Part shown: positions 45,333 to 57,679 of the stretch, piece by piece
Layout: the number at the start of each line of letters is the position of its first letter
Position numbering within the stretch: the stretch's first letter is position 1
Source: Scleromitrula shiraiana
Lineage: Eukaryota; Ascomycota; Leotiomycetes; Helotiales; Sclerotiniaceae
Length of the DNA: 64,000 bases
Assembly (NCBI GenBank): GCA_028455995.1
Contig: JABELC010000004.1
Location: 744,001-808,000 of the forward strand
Direction of reading: 5' to 3'
Translations under genes and position numbers: made by a program
The notes under the pieces: generated by a model
What the model was told of the DNA's origin: nothing
Seen by the model: only the letters and a program-made list of their open reading frames with translations
Database searches by the model: none

Positions 45333-45704
45333 AGTCTTGAAAGAGACCTTGGAATATAGATTCAACATATAGATTTTCAAGCTCCAGTTTCAACTGTGTC
45401 AGTCATCATGTTGATTTTGCAAAAAGCTTACCCCGACCTTAGTTACTACACTTACACTAGTAATGCGGAGATTATAAAAGTATATTTTCAGACCAATACG
45501 ATAGTCTAGTCCTGGTGCATTTTCTTCCAAGTCATGAAGATGTCAAAATCCACTATATAAAATGGTGACATCATGACATTTACTACATTCCTTATTGTTA
45601 ATTTTTATGATATTTCCTATAAAACATCGTACTCCCTCTTGAATACATTTTAATCAAACAAATTCAGAAACATCTTTATACTACTTAATATTAATTAATT
45701 CAAG
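45333..45704. other. Short intergenic region upstream of the short-chain dehydrogenase gene
   Basis: AT-rich. Promoter of the next gene; nothing distinctive. Confidence 0.5.
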
Positions 45705-46788
45705 ATGGAGACAATTGCAAACACTATTGCCGAGAATTTCGGTGGCGCGTAAGGATCTCTCTTCAAACTTCTCCAGATTACATCATGTACTGACCAAAAA
45801 CAGACATGGGCTCGCCAAACCAGAGAACCAGTTCGCACTCACTGATTGCCCAGATCAAACCGGCAAAGTAGCCGTCATTACCGGAGGAAGTGAGGGTATT
45901 GGCTACGGCTGCGTCCACACCCTTCTCAAGAACAACCTCTCCAAACTCTTCATCATCGGTCGCCGACAAGAAGTATTCGACGGGGCCATGCAAGACGTCT
46001 CCGAAAAAATCTCACCCGAAGCCGCCAAAAAAGTCACCTTCATCAAATGTGACATCTCCGACTGGCCCGCCGTCACCAAGGCCGCTGATCAAATCTCTGA
46101 AAACACGGATAGACTTGATATTCTTATCAACAATGCCGGAAGAGGTATCATGACTTATACGACCACTGATTATGGTGTTGATAGACACATGGCTGTTAAT
46201 CATTTCGGTCATGTCGTTCTAACTAGTCATCTTATGCCTCTTCTCAAGAAAACTAGCCACAGGGGAAATACAGTTCGCATCGTCAATATGTCTTCTAATG
46301 CCCATGTTGCTGCACCAAGCGATTGCAAGTTCGAGAGCTTGGAGGAGCTTAATACCGATTTGGGCCCCAATGGTCAATATGGTCGTTCCAAGCTAGCTGC
46401 TATTCTCTATTCTCGCTATTTGAATCGTCATCTTACGAGCGCCCATCCTAACATCCTTATCAATGCGACACATCCCGGATTCGTCGATACGCACATGTCT
46501 CAAGTAGATATCCACGAGCCGTACCCGATTTTGGGATATGGAATGAGTGTTTTGATGAAGCCGCTCAAGAAGGATCAGTGGGATGGATGCATTAGTATCT
46601 TATTTGCTGGGACCAGTGTTGAGGGCAGCGGCAAGTATATTTGTCCACCCGCGATCGAGGAACCGGGCAGCGAGATGTCGCAGGATGAGAAGTTGGGGGA
46701 GCAGTTGATGAAATTGACCAAGGAGATCATTATGGACAAGATGCCGAAGCAGAGTGTGGATAAGGGATGTCCTATGCAGTTTTATTAG
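45705..46788 (+). CDS. Short-chain dehydrogenase/reductase (retinol-dehydrogenase-like)
   Basis: NAD(P)-dependent Rossmann-fold oxidoreductase of the classical SDR superfamily. Two exons (45705-45748, 45804-46788) give 1029 nt, 342 residues; the first exon encodes METIANTIAENFGG. The cofactor motif is TGGSEGIG within KVAVITGGSEGIGYG, the structural motif is INNAGRG, and the active-site serine lies in VRIVNMSSNAH. The catalytic Tyr and Lys are in QYGRSKLAAI. THPGFVDTHMS follows the active site, as in the retinol-dehydrogenase/WW-oxidoreductase branch. The substrate cannot be told from sequence. The start at 45705 is preferred over upstream non-ATG options because it gives the phase-correct GTAAGG...AACAG intron. 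Confidence 0.9.
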
Positions 46789-47252
46789 ATGTAGAATGAT
46801 GGATGTTGTTATAGGGGACTTGGAGATATAATTCTCTGTTTAAATACATCTTGTACAATAGTATGTAAAATTAAAAGTCGTGTACTTAATTCACCTTTAT
46901 ACTTTGTATTTCTGGTCCTCAGAAAGACTAATAGGTATATGAGCTCGTGGGGGGCGTGTTATCCAACGAACATATATATAAGTAGAAGAAGTATATTGAA
47001 AACTATCTCTTTAATCCAGAAGAGAAATATTATAACAAAAGAGCGGCTTATCTATTCAATCCAGTTCAATCCAGCCCAATCCAGGATTTGAATCACCCCC
47101 AAATAAAAGGAGTCCCTCAAGGTTTCCTATTTTCCATTCTGTTACATCCTCCATCGTCCAAATAGTTCCATTTCATCCATTCTATCATATTCTTCGTCCA
47201 TCTAAATAGGTGATCAAGCTAAATCCATAGACGAGGACCGATAAATCCAGAT
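46789..47252. other. Convergent 3' flanks
   Basis: Contains imperfect CAATCCAG repeats near 47057-47084. No gene was recognised. Confidence 0.5.
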
Positions 47253-47964
47253 CTACAACCCTCTGAATCCCTTGATAGGGAATCTGAAGTTAACATGATG
47301 GGCCTCGGCCCCGTCAATACCAACTCCAGCATTTCCCGCCTTACTCTCATCCAAACCATCCCATCCAACAGCTGCGACAAAAGTCTTTCCGTTGCCATCG
47401 ACATCCTTGAGTGACAATCCAGAAGCGACACCAGTGCAACCGGGGAGACCGCTGAATTTGGCAATAGTGGCGCGGAGCTCGTCTTCGCTTTTGCTTCCTT
47501 GGGATAAGGTGAGCATTTGAACGAAATGGGCGTCGATTACTTCTTTGGGTGCGTAGGGTTTGAATTCAATGAAGTAGACGGTTGGGGGGGCAGTTAGAAC
47601 TGGTTTGACGTGGCTTTGCATTTCTGAGAAGGCGGGAGATGCTGTGGGTTTGATTGTTAGTTGGTGTGTATAGAGGAAGATGATTTATTGATTATGAGAA
47701 GTCTATATGTACCTTGGAATTTAGCTTGGGCTTCCACACTCTCCCAGCCAATGAGGAGTTCGAGTTTTTGTTGGTCTTCGCTGTGGGGTCCCCATCTGAT
47801 GTATGTATTAGTCAACGTCGGAAGTAAAGCGGAAAGATATATGCTTACCTGGTGCGAACGTAACCCTCCTGAGCTTTCAAGGTTTGAAGCATAGCTTTGA
47901 GTGCCTCCTTCCACTCCTCGACATCTCCCTTAACTGACAAGATAACTCTTTCGGTGACAGGCAT
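47253..47964 (-). CDS. Two-module ABM-like (dimeric alpha-beta barrel) protein
   Basis: Three exons (47964-47849, 47795-47713, 47641-47253) total 588 nt, 195 residues. The N-terminal half (MPVTERVILSVKGDVEEWKE, QEGYVRTRWGPHSED, LELLIGWESVEAQAKF) has the pattern of an antibiotic-biosynthesis-monooxygenase/ferredoxin-like module. The C-terminal half (TVYFIEFKPYAPKE, FVAAVGWDGLDESKAG, AHHVNFRF) repeats it more loosely, with the recurrent G-W-(E/D) strand end. Such fungal proteins are widespread, mostly uncharacterised, and may act in small-molecule oxidation or binding. No catalytic residues can be assigned. Longer upstream reading exists to 48108 but the MPVTERV start agrees with the domain boundary. 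Confidence 0.78.
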
Positions 47965-49030
47965 TCTGAGTTTTGGTTTTCGTCTTGGTTTTGAAGAAGA
48001 CTTTGTAGTAGTAGAATTGTTGTTGTTGATAGATTGTTCTGGACGATCGAATTGTATGAATGAACTGAGTATGAGAGTTTGGAATTCAAGACCGTCCATT
48101 TCGTTCATGCCTTTATGTACATTTTGTATTGTCCGTTTTCCAGGAACCTGTTGACATACTTATGTCAAATCCATGAAGCTTTTCATACGCATGAAGCTTG
48201 TCAGACATGATCAAGTAAATGCGTATCTCGCAAGTTTTTCAAGATGGACAAATGATTATATTGAGAAATCGAAGACAGTGAGGATTTTGTGGGGAGGACT
48301 ACTCGGATAAGGTATGTGCGTTGCGGGTAACATCTGTGTGTTCCGTTTCCAACCAAGGATGTTATACTCATCATGCGGGCCATGGTAGTAAGATACTCGC
48401 CCGGCTCGGTGGACAAATGCTAAAAGTACTGACCCACTGACCATATGTTGAATATTGCGATGCGAAATGATAGATGTCAAAACTTTCTGACAGCGTCAAA
48501 TATGAATATGACATATAAGAAATTGGACATCTGACAATGGTATATCCTCGTAATAATTGTAAACTTTTGTGGTTCGGCTTCAGTATACGAATTTTACTCG
48601 CATCACTGGGGCTCGAATTCGTATGTCTTTTCGGATAGATTATGAAAGTAGACACCGATAATCAAACGCATTTCCTCGTTTTCTCATTGATACATCCTCA
48701 CCCAGTAACATGTCTCCACCTTGCTGAACCTGAGCTCTTCACCATAAAGGTTGGGAGGTATGTTACCAAGTTTCAGAAAACGATATGATCTGGTATGTTC
48801 AATCATGAAAGGGGGTAACATAGTCCATCCGGTTACTTCAACATGATAAATTCTCAAGTCACCCCAAGGACACCAATATGTGTGTGTAAGGTAAACACAT
48901 GAGCAATTGCAGTTTGTATGTAAGGTTAGAAGTGGTGAGTGAAGCAATGAGAAAACATTATCTATAGATACCCAAGGATATATCATTCAAAGTACAAAAG
49001 TTCTTATATATATAGATTCAAAACTTTTTT

Positions 49031-49038
<8 letters not shown>

Positions 49039-49092
<54 letters not shown>
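49039..49092. repeat. (ATT)18 microsatellite
   Basis: 54 bp of perfect ATT trinucleotide repeat, the longest microsatellite noticed in the window. Confidence 0.95.
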
Positions 49093-49440
49093 GAATAGTA
49101 AAATGCTGTAATGGAATTGGAATTTATTTTCATTATTTGTCCCCATCACCAATCTTCTTCTCATTCCAAACAATTTTCTGGTCATTCATTATTAGATAGA
49201 TAATGAGACTGGAGAGGCGAGATCCGAAATGCCCATCTACATTCTTGTACTCTTTCTTTCTTTTTTTTTTTTTGCCACAACATGAATCTCAAGCCTCCAA
49301 GATCCAAAAACCCCACCATAAATAAACCATCGAACCTTGAGGCCCCCCATGCATGTTATCCAGCGAATGAATGCATCGAGATAATAATCACTGCATTACT
49401 CAAGACTAATAATAAAGGTATATGAAAAAGTACCTTCTCG

Positions 49441-49484
49441 AATTTGAGGGTAATTTGAGGGTAATTTGAGGGTTATTTGAGGGT
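49441..49484. repeat. Four 11-bp tandem repeats AATTTGAGGGT
   Basis: Three identical units and one with a single change (TATTTGAGGGT), about 435 bp upstream of the xanthine dehydrogenase start. Confidence 0.95.
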
Positions 49485-49918
49485 AAATCATGAAGATATA
49501 TTCTTTCATACCCTTGGAATCTTAGAATGATGGTCTTCCAATTCTAATACAGAGCAATATTTTATCCCGTCACTACTTCTTTTCCCCCCATTAGAGAATT
49601 CCCTATGGAATGAAATCGGGGGGGTGCGGCACACAATATAAATATAGTAAGAATATCGGAGACCTCCATTGGCTTGAAGATAAGGAAGCAAGCCCCGCTA
49701 TACTTTCTATAATTCATCTAAGAAGGCATTAAGCCAGCTCAGATATTCTTGTTTCCTTCTTTATATCTCATTTTATTCGTTATTTATTTACTCAAGGAGA
49801 ACTGACAGTCGAGAGACGACACATACCGCATACATAGGAAACGAAAACCAAACGAATAACTGACTGTTCAACATTATCCTTACTTTGATGAAAGTCACAT
49901 TGTGGCAGAACATTCAGA

Positions 49919-52900
49919 ATGGCACCTATAGCTATTTCACCCAAACCTGCAGTCTCCCCCTCTGCCATTCAAGAACTCTCCTCTGTTACAACTACTTACG
50001 ATGATACCCTCCGTTTTTACCTCAACGGTACCCGAGTTACACTTGATAATATCGACCCAGAAGTCACCCTCCTAGAATATCTTCGTGGCATAGGCCTAAC
50101 TGGTACAAAGTTAGGATGTGCAGAAGGAGGTTGCGGTGCTTGCACAGTTGTGGTATCACAATATAATCCTACAACGAAAAAGATATATCACGCAAGCGTA
50201 AATGCTTGCCTGGCACCTCTGGTCAGCGTGGACGGAAAGCATGTTATAACAGTTGAGGGTATCGGCAATACAAAGAAACCACATCCTACACAAGAGAGAA
50301 TAGCAAAAGGAAACGGAAGTCAATGTGGCTTTTGTACACCTGGTATCGTGATGAGTTTATATGCTCTTCTGCGGAATAATTCCAATCCTTCAGAACATGA
50401 TATAGAGGAAGCTTTTGACGGTAATTTATGTCGTTGTACTGGATATCGCCCAATCTTAGATGCAGCTCAAACATTTAGTTCAGGAGCAGCTTGTGGTAAA
50501 TCAAAGGCCAATGGAGGGGGAGGGTGTTGTATGGAAAACGGTGGAAGTAATGGTGGATGTTGTAAAGATGGTCTTAAAGATGACCAGCCGATCAAGCGAT
50601 TCACACCTCCTGGATTTATCGAATACAACCCAGACACTGAGCTGATATTTCCACCACCTCTTAGGAGACATGAATTTAAGCCACTAGCTTTTGGAAACAA
50701 AAGAAAGAAGTGGTATCGTCCAGTCACCATGCAGCAACTTTTAGAGATCAAGAGTGTCTATCCGTCAGCTAAAATCATTGGCGGCAGTACAGAAACTCAG
50801 ATTGAAATCAAATTCAAGGCTATGCAATACACGACTTCAGTATTTGTTGGAGACATTCCCGAACTAAGGCAATACTCGTTCAAAGATGATCACCTGGAAA
50901 TTGGTGGTAATGTTATTTTGACCGACCTTGAGTCTATTGTTCAAGATGCAGCGAAGCATTATGGTGCTGAAAAGGGCCAAGTATTCAAGTAAGTATAATT
51001 AACTTGGGAACTTCTATCTCCTCATTGCTGGTATAATCAACCAAGATTACCTTATACTGACCAACAATTAGAGCTATCCACAAACAATTAAAATACTTTG
51101 CTGGACGACAGATTAGGAATGTTGGAACCCCTGCTGGAAATTTAGCTACTGCTTCACCTATTTCGGATCTCAACCCAGTTTTTGTTGCTTCAGACGCCAT
51201 CCTGATCGCAAAATCTTTGGAGGAAGAAATTGAAATTCCGATGTCACAATTCTTCAAGAGGTATAGGTTAACCGCTCTCCCTCCTGATGCAGTAATCGCT
51301 AGTATTCGCATACCTGTAACAAAGAAAGGAGAATATCTGCGAGCATACAAACAATCAAAGAGGAAAGATGATGATATTGCAATTGTTAATGCGGCACTAA
51401 GAGTTTGCGTTGATGATTCATACGTGGTGACTAGTTCAAGTCTGGTCTATGGAGGAATGGCTCCAACCACAATCGCTGCGAAAAAAGCTGGAGCTTATTT
51501 GATTGGAAAGAAGCTTACAGATCCTGCGACATTAGAGGGTACCATGAATGCGTTGGAAGAAGACTTCAATCTTAGTTTTAGTGTCCCAGGTGGTATGGCG
51601 ACTTACCGAAAGTCTCTTGCGTTTGGCTTCTTCTACCGATTTTACCACGAAATATTATCTCTGTTTGAGGTCAAGGATCTAGAAGTAGATGCGCAAGTTG
51701 TGCCTGAAATAGAAAGGATAATATCATTCGGTAAAGAGGATAGGGAAGCCACTGTTGCTTATCAGCAAAAGGTTCTCGGAAAAGCAAATCCACACGTTGC
51801 AGCACTAAAACAAGTATGTGGAGAAGCACAATACACTGATGATATACCAGTTCAAAAGAACGAGTTATACGGATGTATGGTGTTGTCTACTAAAGCTCAC
51901 GCGAAGATATTAAGCGTAGACTATGCTCCTGCCATGGAGCTTCCTGGTGTTGTGGAATTTGTTGATCATACAGATATGCCAACTCCTGAAGCTAACTGGT
52001 ATGGAGCACCAGTTTGCGATGAAGTTTTCCTTGCTGTTGATGAAGTATTCACGGCTGGTCAACCTATTGGAATGGTTTTAGCAAATAGTGCTGCACAGGC
52101 AGCTGCTGGAGCGCGAGCTGTAAGAGTTGAATACGAAGAACTACCGGCAATATTTACCATTGAAGAAGCTATCGAAAAGAAAAGCTACTTTGATCATTAT
52201 AGATATATCAAAAAGGGAGACCTGGGGAAAGCATTTGCAGAAGCAGATTATGTCTTCACTGGTGTTTCTCGAATGGGTGGACAGGAACATTTCTATTTAG
52301 AAACTCAAGCTTGTGTTGCTATACCCAAGATCGAGGATGGTGAGATGGAGATTTGGTCTGGCACTCAAAATCCAACAGAAACGTAAGTTTCAACCCTATA
52401 GTTCTCTCAATCTTGAAACTCTGCTAATATGCCAATAGTCAAACATATGTGGCACAAGTATGTGACGTTGCTGCAAACAAAGTAGTCAGCAAAGTCAAGA
52501 GACTTGGAGGTGGGTTTGGTGGGAAGGAAACTCGGTCGATACAGCTTTGTGGTATCGTGGCCCTTTCAGCCAAGAAAACAGGTCGCCCTGTTCGTTGCAT
52601 GCTTAATCGTGATGAAGATATGATTACATCTGGTCAAAGACATCCGTTCTTATCGAGATGGAAAGTCGCTGTTAACAAAGATGGAAAGATCCAAGGACTT
52701 GACTTGGATATGTTTAACAATGGAGGTTGGACACAAGTGAGTTCACTTTTCCCTTTCTTCTTTTCCTATCGCTGATTCAAATTTTAGGATCTCTCTGGTT
52801 CCGTTCTTGATCGATCATTATCACATTCAGACAATTGTTATATGATCCCAAATATTCACGTTCGAGGTCGTGTTTGTAAAACGAACACGATGTCAAATAC

Positions 52901-54215
52901 TGCCTTCAGAGGCTTTGGCGGACCGCAAGGACTCTTTATGGCAGAATGCTACATGGAAGAGATTGCGGATCGACTCGATATCCCTGTGGAGAAGTTGAGA
53001 GAGATCAATTTCTACAAGCCAAATGAGCAAACCCATTTCAATCAAACTCTAAAAGACTGGTATGTACCTCTTATGTACAAGCAAGTCATGGAAGAATCGA
53101 ATTATGCCGCGAGACGAGAGGCAATAACAAAATTCAATGCGGAGCACAAATGGAAGAAGAGGGGTCTATCCATTATTCCTACAAAGTTTGGTATCTCATT
53201 CACAGCACTATTCCTGAACCAGGCCGGTGCATTGGTACATATATACCACGATGGATCTGTTCTCGTGGCCCATGGTGGTACAGAAATGGGACAAGGTCTT
53301 CACACAAAAATGATGATGGTGGCAGCTGAAGCCCTGAATGTTCCATTGTCCAACGTATTCATTTCAGAAACTGCTACCAATACTGTAGCAAATACCTCTT
53401 CTACAGCGGCCTCCGCATCCTCCGATCTTAATGGCTATGCTATCTTCAACGCCTGCGCTCAAATCAATGAGCGACTAGCTCCGTACAGAGAAAAATTTGG
53501 TCCTGATGCAACAATGAAAGAATTGGCCCACGCTGCTTATTTCGACCGTGTCAATCTCTCCGCTAATGGTTTTTACAAAACACCTGATATTGGTTACACA
53601 TGGGGCCCTAATACTGGTCAAATGTTCTTTTATTTCACACAGGGTGTTACAGCCTCTGAAGTTGAGATTGATACATTGACTGGTGATTGGACATGTCTCC
53701 GCTCCGATATCAAAATGGATGTAGGAAGATCCATCAATCCATCAATTGACTATGGACAAATTGAAGGAGCTTTTGTTCAAGGTATGGGTCTTTTTACAAC
53801 AGAAGAATCTTTGTGGTTTAGAGGAGGACCGATGGCTGGACAATTGGCTACAAGAGGTCCAGGTGCCTATAAGATTCCTGGATTCAGAGACATTCCCCAA
53901 GAGTTTAATGTTAGTTTGCTCAAGGATGTGGAATGGGAGGAACTGAAAACTATCCAGAGGAGTAGAGGAGTGGGTGAACCTCCACTTTTCATGGGGAGTG
54001 CCGTTTTCTTTGCAGTAAGAGATGCGTTGAAAGCCGCAAGGAAGGAATATGGTGTTAAAGCAGAACTTGGACAGGACTTGAAAGATGATGGATTATTGAG
54101 ATTGGAAAGTCCTGCTACGCCTGAAAGGATCAGAATTAGTTGTGCGGATCCGATTTTGCAGAGAGCCATTGTAACGCCAAGAGAGGGCGAGAAGAGTTTC
54201 TTTATTAGTATTTAG
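49919..54215 (+). CDS. hxA: Xanthine dehydrogenase (purine hydroxylase I)
   Basis: Molybdenum/iron-sulphur/FAD enzyme that oxidises hypoxanthine to xanthine and uric acid with NAD+, allowing purines to serve as nitrogen source. Exons 49919-50988, 51072-52382, 52439-52736 and 52788-54215 sum to 4107 nt, 1368 residues, the full family length. The plant-type 2Fe-2S cluster is in KLGCAEGGCGACTVVV and the second cluster in QCGFCTPGIVMSLYALL with NLCRCTGYRPILDAA. The FAD domain includes KIIGGSTETQIEIKFKA. The molybdopterin domain has GGGFGGKETR, FRGFGGPQGLFMAE (active-site Arg), GGTEMGQGLHTKM and RGVGEPPLFMGSAVFF, whose Glu is the catalytic base. A Cys/Gly-rich insert (GGGGCCMENGGSNGGCC) links the 2Fe-2S and FAD parts. 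A standalone gene, likely induced by purines; no GATA/UaY site was proven. Confidence 0.97.
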
Positions 54216-54655
54216 TGGGCTGATGATTTATGATACATAGATGTATATATGCATGGAAGGGGAATGGAAGCATGAATTGATTATGAATTTATCCCTTACA
54301 TCATACTATTAAAGGGTATTCCGTCCCTCATTGACCTATTGACAATGATTTTCTAATGATGTCTGGTACTTTCAATAGATCTAGATAAATTTAATATCAT
54401 GACTTTGAAGATTAATTCGGCACAAGCCCGCTTTGAGCCGGCTCTCACGTCCAAAAAAACAAGGATTCTTAATTCGGCAAAAAACATGACTGACATGCAT
54501 GTGATAACAGCTTGTGTGACACGAGCTCCATACCAGCCCGTGTTAACGTCATACCTTTCAAGCTGACATCCAGGAGCTCTTAAAGTTTATTTATATTCAG
54601 CTGTATTCAACTAAACGTAAACAGACATTTTGTTAAATTTGTAGGAAAAGAAAAA
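54216..54655. other. Intergenic region between xanthine dehydrogenase and P450
   Basis: Contains the P450 promoter; a near-repeat of ATTCGGCA(C/A)AA occurs at about 54415 and 54473. Nothing else was recognised. Confidence 0.5.
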
Positions 54656-56752
54656 ATGATGGATTCGGAATTGGTTTTTCAGATTGTCCGTTCGGTGGTG
54701 AAGGCTGCGGTTGCGTGGGGTCTTCTGAGGGCTTGGAAGTGGTATGAGGCGTATAAGGTAATTTTTTTCCATTTCTTCGTATTCTATGCTGTTACATTCT
54801 CTATCCCATCCTATCCAATTCCCTACTTACTACACTGCTCACAGCTCCCTAGGCCGATCAAACCTACAGCACCCAACATAACTGCTGCCCCCCTCCCCGC
54901 GTGCAAACCACCAAACCCTTCGGCATCGACCGAGTCCAAGCACTCTTCAAAGCAAGTGATGAAAAAAGAATTATGGAATTCTTTAAGGATTCATTTGATA
55001 GGAATGGGCTGACGGTTGAACATTGGGCGTTGGGTGCTCATTCGTTTGCGACGGTTGAGCCGGAGAATTTACAGGCGCTTTTGGCGGGGAGGTTTGAGGG
55101 TTTGTTTGCCTCTTTGTTTTGTTCTTTTTCTGTGGTTTTAGTTTAGTGGTGTAAGTACTCTTGAGGAGTAGGGGGGTTGATGTCGCTGATGAGTGGTGCG
55201 TAATTTTTGGGAAGATACTGGTTGAAGTGCTGACATTCTCTACCAACAAACCACAGATTTTAGTTTTGGTAGCCGCAGAAAACTCATGGGTATCCTCCTC
55301 GGAGATGGAATATTTACCCAATCCGGGCCCGCATGGAAACATTCACGCGAGCTTTTGCGCCCGCAATTCAACTACCGCGAATATGGAGACTTGACGCATT
55401 TCTCCAGACCCATGGATGATTTCCTTCAGTGCATTTCAGATGTTCTAGATAATGCGGGCCCTGATCCGGATACGGGGGTGAGTAGTCGAGTAGTAGATTT
55501 GCAACCGCTATTTTTTCGATATACTTTGGATACTACGACGTCGTTCTTGTTTGGGAAATCGATCGAGAGTTTGAGATCGAAGGATGAGGGGACGAGGAAG
55601 TTTGAAAGCGCGTTTAATTTAGCGCAGGCGATTATGGCGAAGAGGTTTAGGGTCGCGGGGTTTTATTGGTTGGTCGGGGGCAAGAAATTGAGAGATGCGT
55701 GTAACGTTGTTAAAGAGTTTGTGGATAATCTTCTAGAGAACATAGAGAATGGTAAAGGTAAGGAGAGCGAGAATGACGGCAGGTATGTTTTCTTAGACGC
55801 TATTTCGAAGGAAATACCAGATAAGGAGAGATTGAGGTTTCAAATTTTGAACATTTTGATAGCGGGGAGAGATACAACAGCTTGTTTGTTGTCTTGGTGC
55901 TTGTGAGTATACTCTTGGGAGTCAGAAAGACCCACTTACTCACACGTGTTTCATCAAGCTACCTACTGGTCCGCCATCCAGATGTGTTTCGCAAGTTACG
56001 CGCAGAGATCAAGACAGTTTTGGACGTAAAAGATACATTACATCGGAATGATCTCAAGGAGATTAAATATCTTACAAACGTTTTGAAAGAGAGTATGAAT
56101 TCCGCACCTCTCTCCCACAGTATTAGTTTTGGCTAACCATGATGGTCAACCACGAATTAGCATTACGATTATATCCCTCCGTCCCACTGAACGTAAAAAC
56201 AGCAGTTAAGACCACTCATTTACCTACAGGAGGTGGGCCAGACGGAAAATCTCCTATCATGATGAGGAAAGGCGAAGATATATCGTTTAACGTATACGTA
56301 ATGCATCGACGAAAAGATTTATATGGAGAGGATGCGGAGCAATTTCGTCCAGAGAGGTATGTCTATCCTAATATTTACTCTCATATATACATATAACTAA
56401 TCTCTTCCGCTAGATGGCAAGAAGATCTGCCAATTTTTCGAGATGAAATAGCAAAGAATTGGGGTTACCTGCCTTTTAACGGAGGACCACGGGTTTGTCT
56501 TGGTAGTAAGTTCCCCTATATTTCTCCTATCACTCATACGTATCATATGTGGTAATAACTCTGATGAAACAAATAGTGGATTTTGCAATGACGGAAGCAG
56601 CATATGCGGTAGTTAGAATTCTTCAAAAATATCCCAATATCACATTACCACCACATGAAAAGGTAGTAGAGACAGGGAAGGAGAAACAAAATATTACACT
56701 TGTTATTGCGCCTGAAGAGGGGTGTAGGGTAGTTTTTGATGATAGATTTTAG
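54656..56752 (+). CDS. Cytochrome P450, CYP52-like (alkane/fatty-acid hydroxylase class)
   Basis: Seven exons (54656-54757, 54853-55099, 55257-55902, 55959-56092, 56161-56356, 56414-56505, 56577-56752) give 1593 nt, 530 residues. An N-terminal hydrophobic anchor (VVKAAVAWGLLRAWKWYEAY) predicts ER-membrane insertion. The family region GDGIFTQSGPAWKHSRELLR is followed by PQF. The I-helix is LIAGRDTTACLLSW, the ExxR motif is KETLRLYPSVPLN (formed across an intron), PERF-type RPERW follows, and the haem loop is PFNGGPRVCLG with the Cys ligand. Residues around GDGIF, LRPQF and the haem region are typical of CYP52 and its Pezizomycotina relatives, which hydroxylate alkanes or fatty acids; the real substrate is unknown. 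The residue after CLG is Met, where Gln is usual. Confidence 0.9.
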
Positions 56753-57202
56753 TTTTGCATTGGGTAGGTTAGAATCATGAGTTACTAATAAATGATACTT
56801 TTCGACCATATATAAAGATGACATATGTTAACCACGATATATACTTACTTCATCTTATATTTCAACCCCATTTCGACAAAATAGCCAACAGAATGAAATT
56901 TTAATTAACAGCTGCGGCAGGTGCAGATCTCATATTTGTGTAGTGCTAGATCAACAGTGCTGCTGTAGGGTCTCTGACTTGCTGCTTTAACCGCACTATT
57001 GTTTACATGGAATATAGAGGGAATGTACGTCATGACTCAGCACCTGCATTGCGGTAGTACATATGTACAACGAACTACAGATTGGTTTCTTATACTAAAT
57101 ATGCAATGACAGAAAGGACTCACTGCAGTATCTGCCCAGCTGTATAAACTCTAAAATTCTGTTAACATTCAGCAAAGAAGTTGTTTGATAAATCCTGTAA
57201 CC
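56753..57202. other. Intergenic region upstream of chorismate mutase
   Basis: AT-rich, with promoter-like sequence before 57203. Nothing else was recognised. Confidence 0.5.
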
Positions 57203-57679
57203 ATGAAACATTCCAACTTCTTATATTCTCCCCTCTTATGGAGCTCAGGAGTCATCGCAAATACCCAGAATTACACCGACCCCGCATCAGCCTGCTACAC
57301 CTCCCCGCTCCCCACACCAACAACTTCCTGCCCCCCTACCAACCGAACCATACCATGGGGATCGCCTTCATTCACACTCCCAAACGGCACTCTCTGCTGC
57401 GATTCCCTCGATCAAGTTCGTGCCGGAATCGACGCAGTCGACGAGCAACTCATGACGCTTCTTGCCCAACGAGCAGCATATGTACGGGAAGCGACAAGGT
57501 TTAAAGCGACGCTTGATACGGTTGATGTACCGTCTAGAGATCAACAGGTTATTGATGGGGCAGTGGCGGGAGCTAATAGGACGACGCCCCCTTTGCCGCA
57601 AGTTATTGCAAAGGGGGTTTTCGAGGCGATTATTAATAGTAGTGTTCCTTTTGAGGAATGTGTTTTTCGAGCTTATTGA
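57203..57679 (+). CDS. Small secreted AroQ-type chorismate mutase
   Basis: Chorismate mutase rearranges chorismate to prephenate, the branch point to Phe/Tyr. This intronless gene encodes only 158 residues, much shorter than the roughly 260-residue regulated cytosolic fungal enzyme. After MKHSNFLYSPLLWSSGVIA, a probable signal peptide, comes a Pro/Thr/Cys-rich spacer with N-glycosylation sites. The AroQ helical domain begins at about residue 70: SLDQVRAGIDAVDEQLMTLL, AQRAAYVREATRFK, VPSRDQQVI, and a last helix KGVFEAIINSSVPFEE. The Arg in VRAGID, the Arg of AQRA, the Lys of RFK and the Arg-Asp of SRD align with substrate-binding positions of AroQ enzymes. Five cysteines suggest extracellular folding. 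Secreted chorismate mutases of plant pathogens (Ustilago Cmu1) lower host salicylate, so this is a candidate effector. Confidence 0.85.
   Translation: MKHSNFLYSPLLWSSGVIANTQNYTDPASACYTSPLPTPTTSCPPTNRTIPWGSPSFTLPNGTLCCDSLDQVRAGIDAVDEQLMTLLAQRAAYVREATRFKATLDTVDVPSRDQQVIDGAVAGANRTTPPLPQVIAKGVFEAIINSSVPFEECVFRAY

Larger units (their letters stand above)
47965..49918. other. Divergent intergenic region (ABM-like gene and xanthine dehydrogenase)
   Basis: About 1.95 kb without a recognised gene. It contains (ATT)18 at 49039-49092, an 11-bp tandem repeat at 49441-49484, and a T-rich run near 49257. Stretches nearest 49918 are probably the xanthine dehydrogenase promoter; I did not find a convincing UaY palindrome (TCGG-N6-CCGA). 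Confidence 0.6.

Noticed and set aside
49919..57679. Xanthine dehydrogenase, P450 and chorismate mutase as a biosynthetic cluster
   Set aside because: They share one strand and are adjacent, but no backbone synthase is present and their known roles (purine catabolism, fatty-acid oxidation, secreted shikimate enzyme) do not form one pathway.
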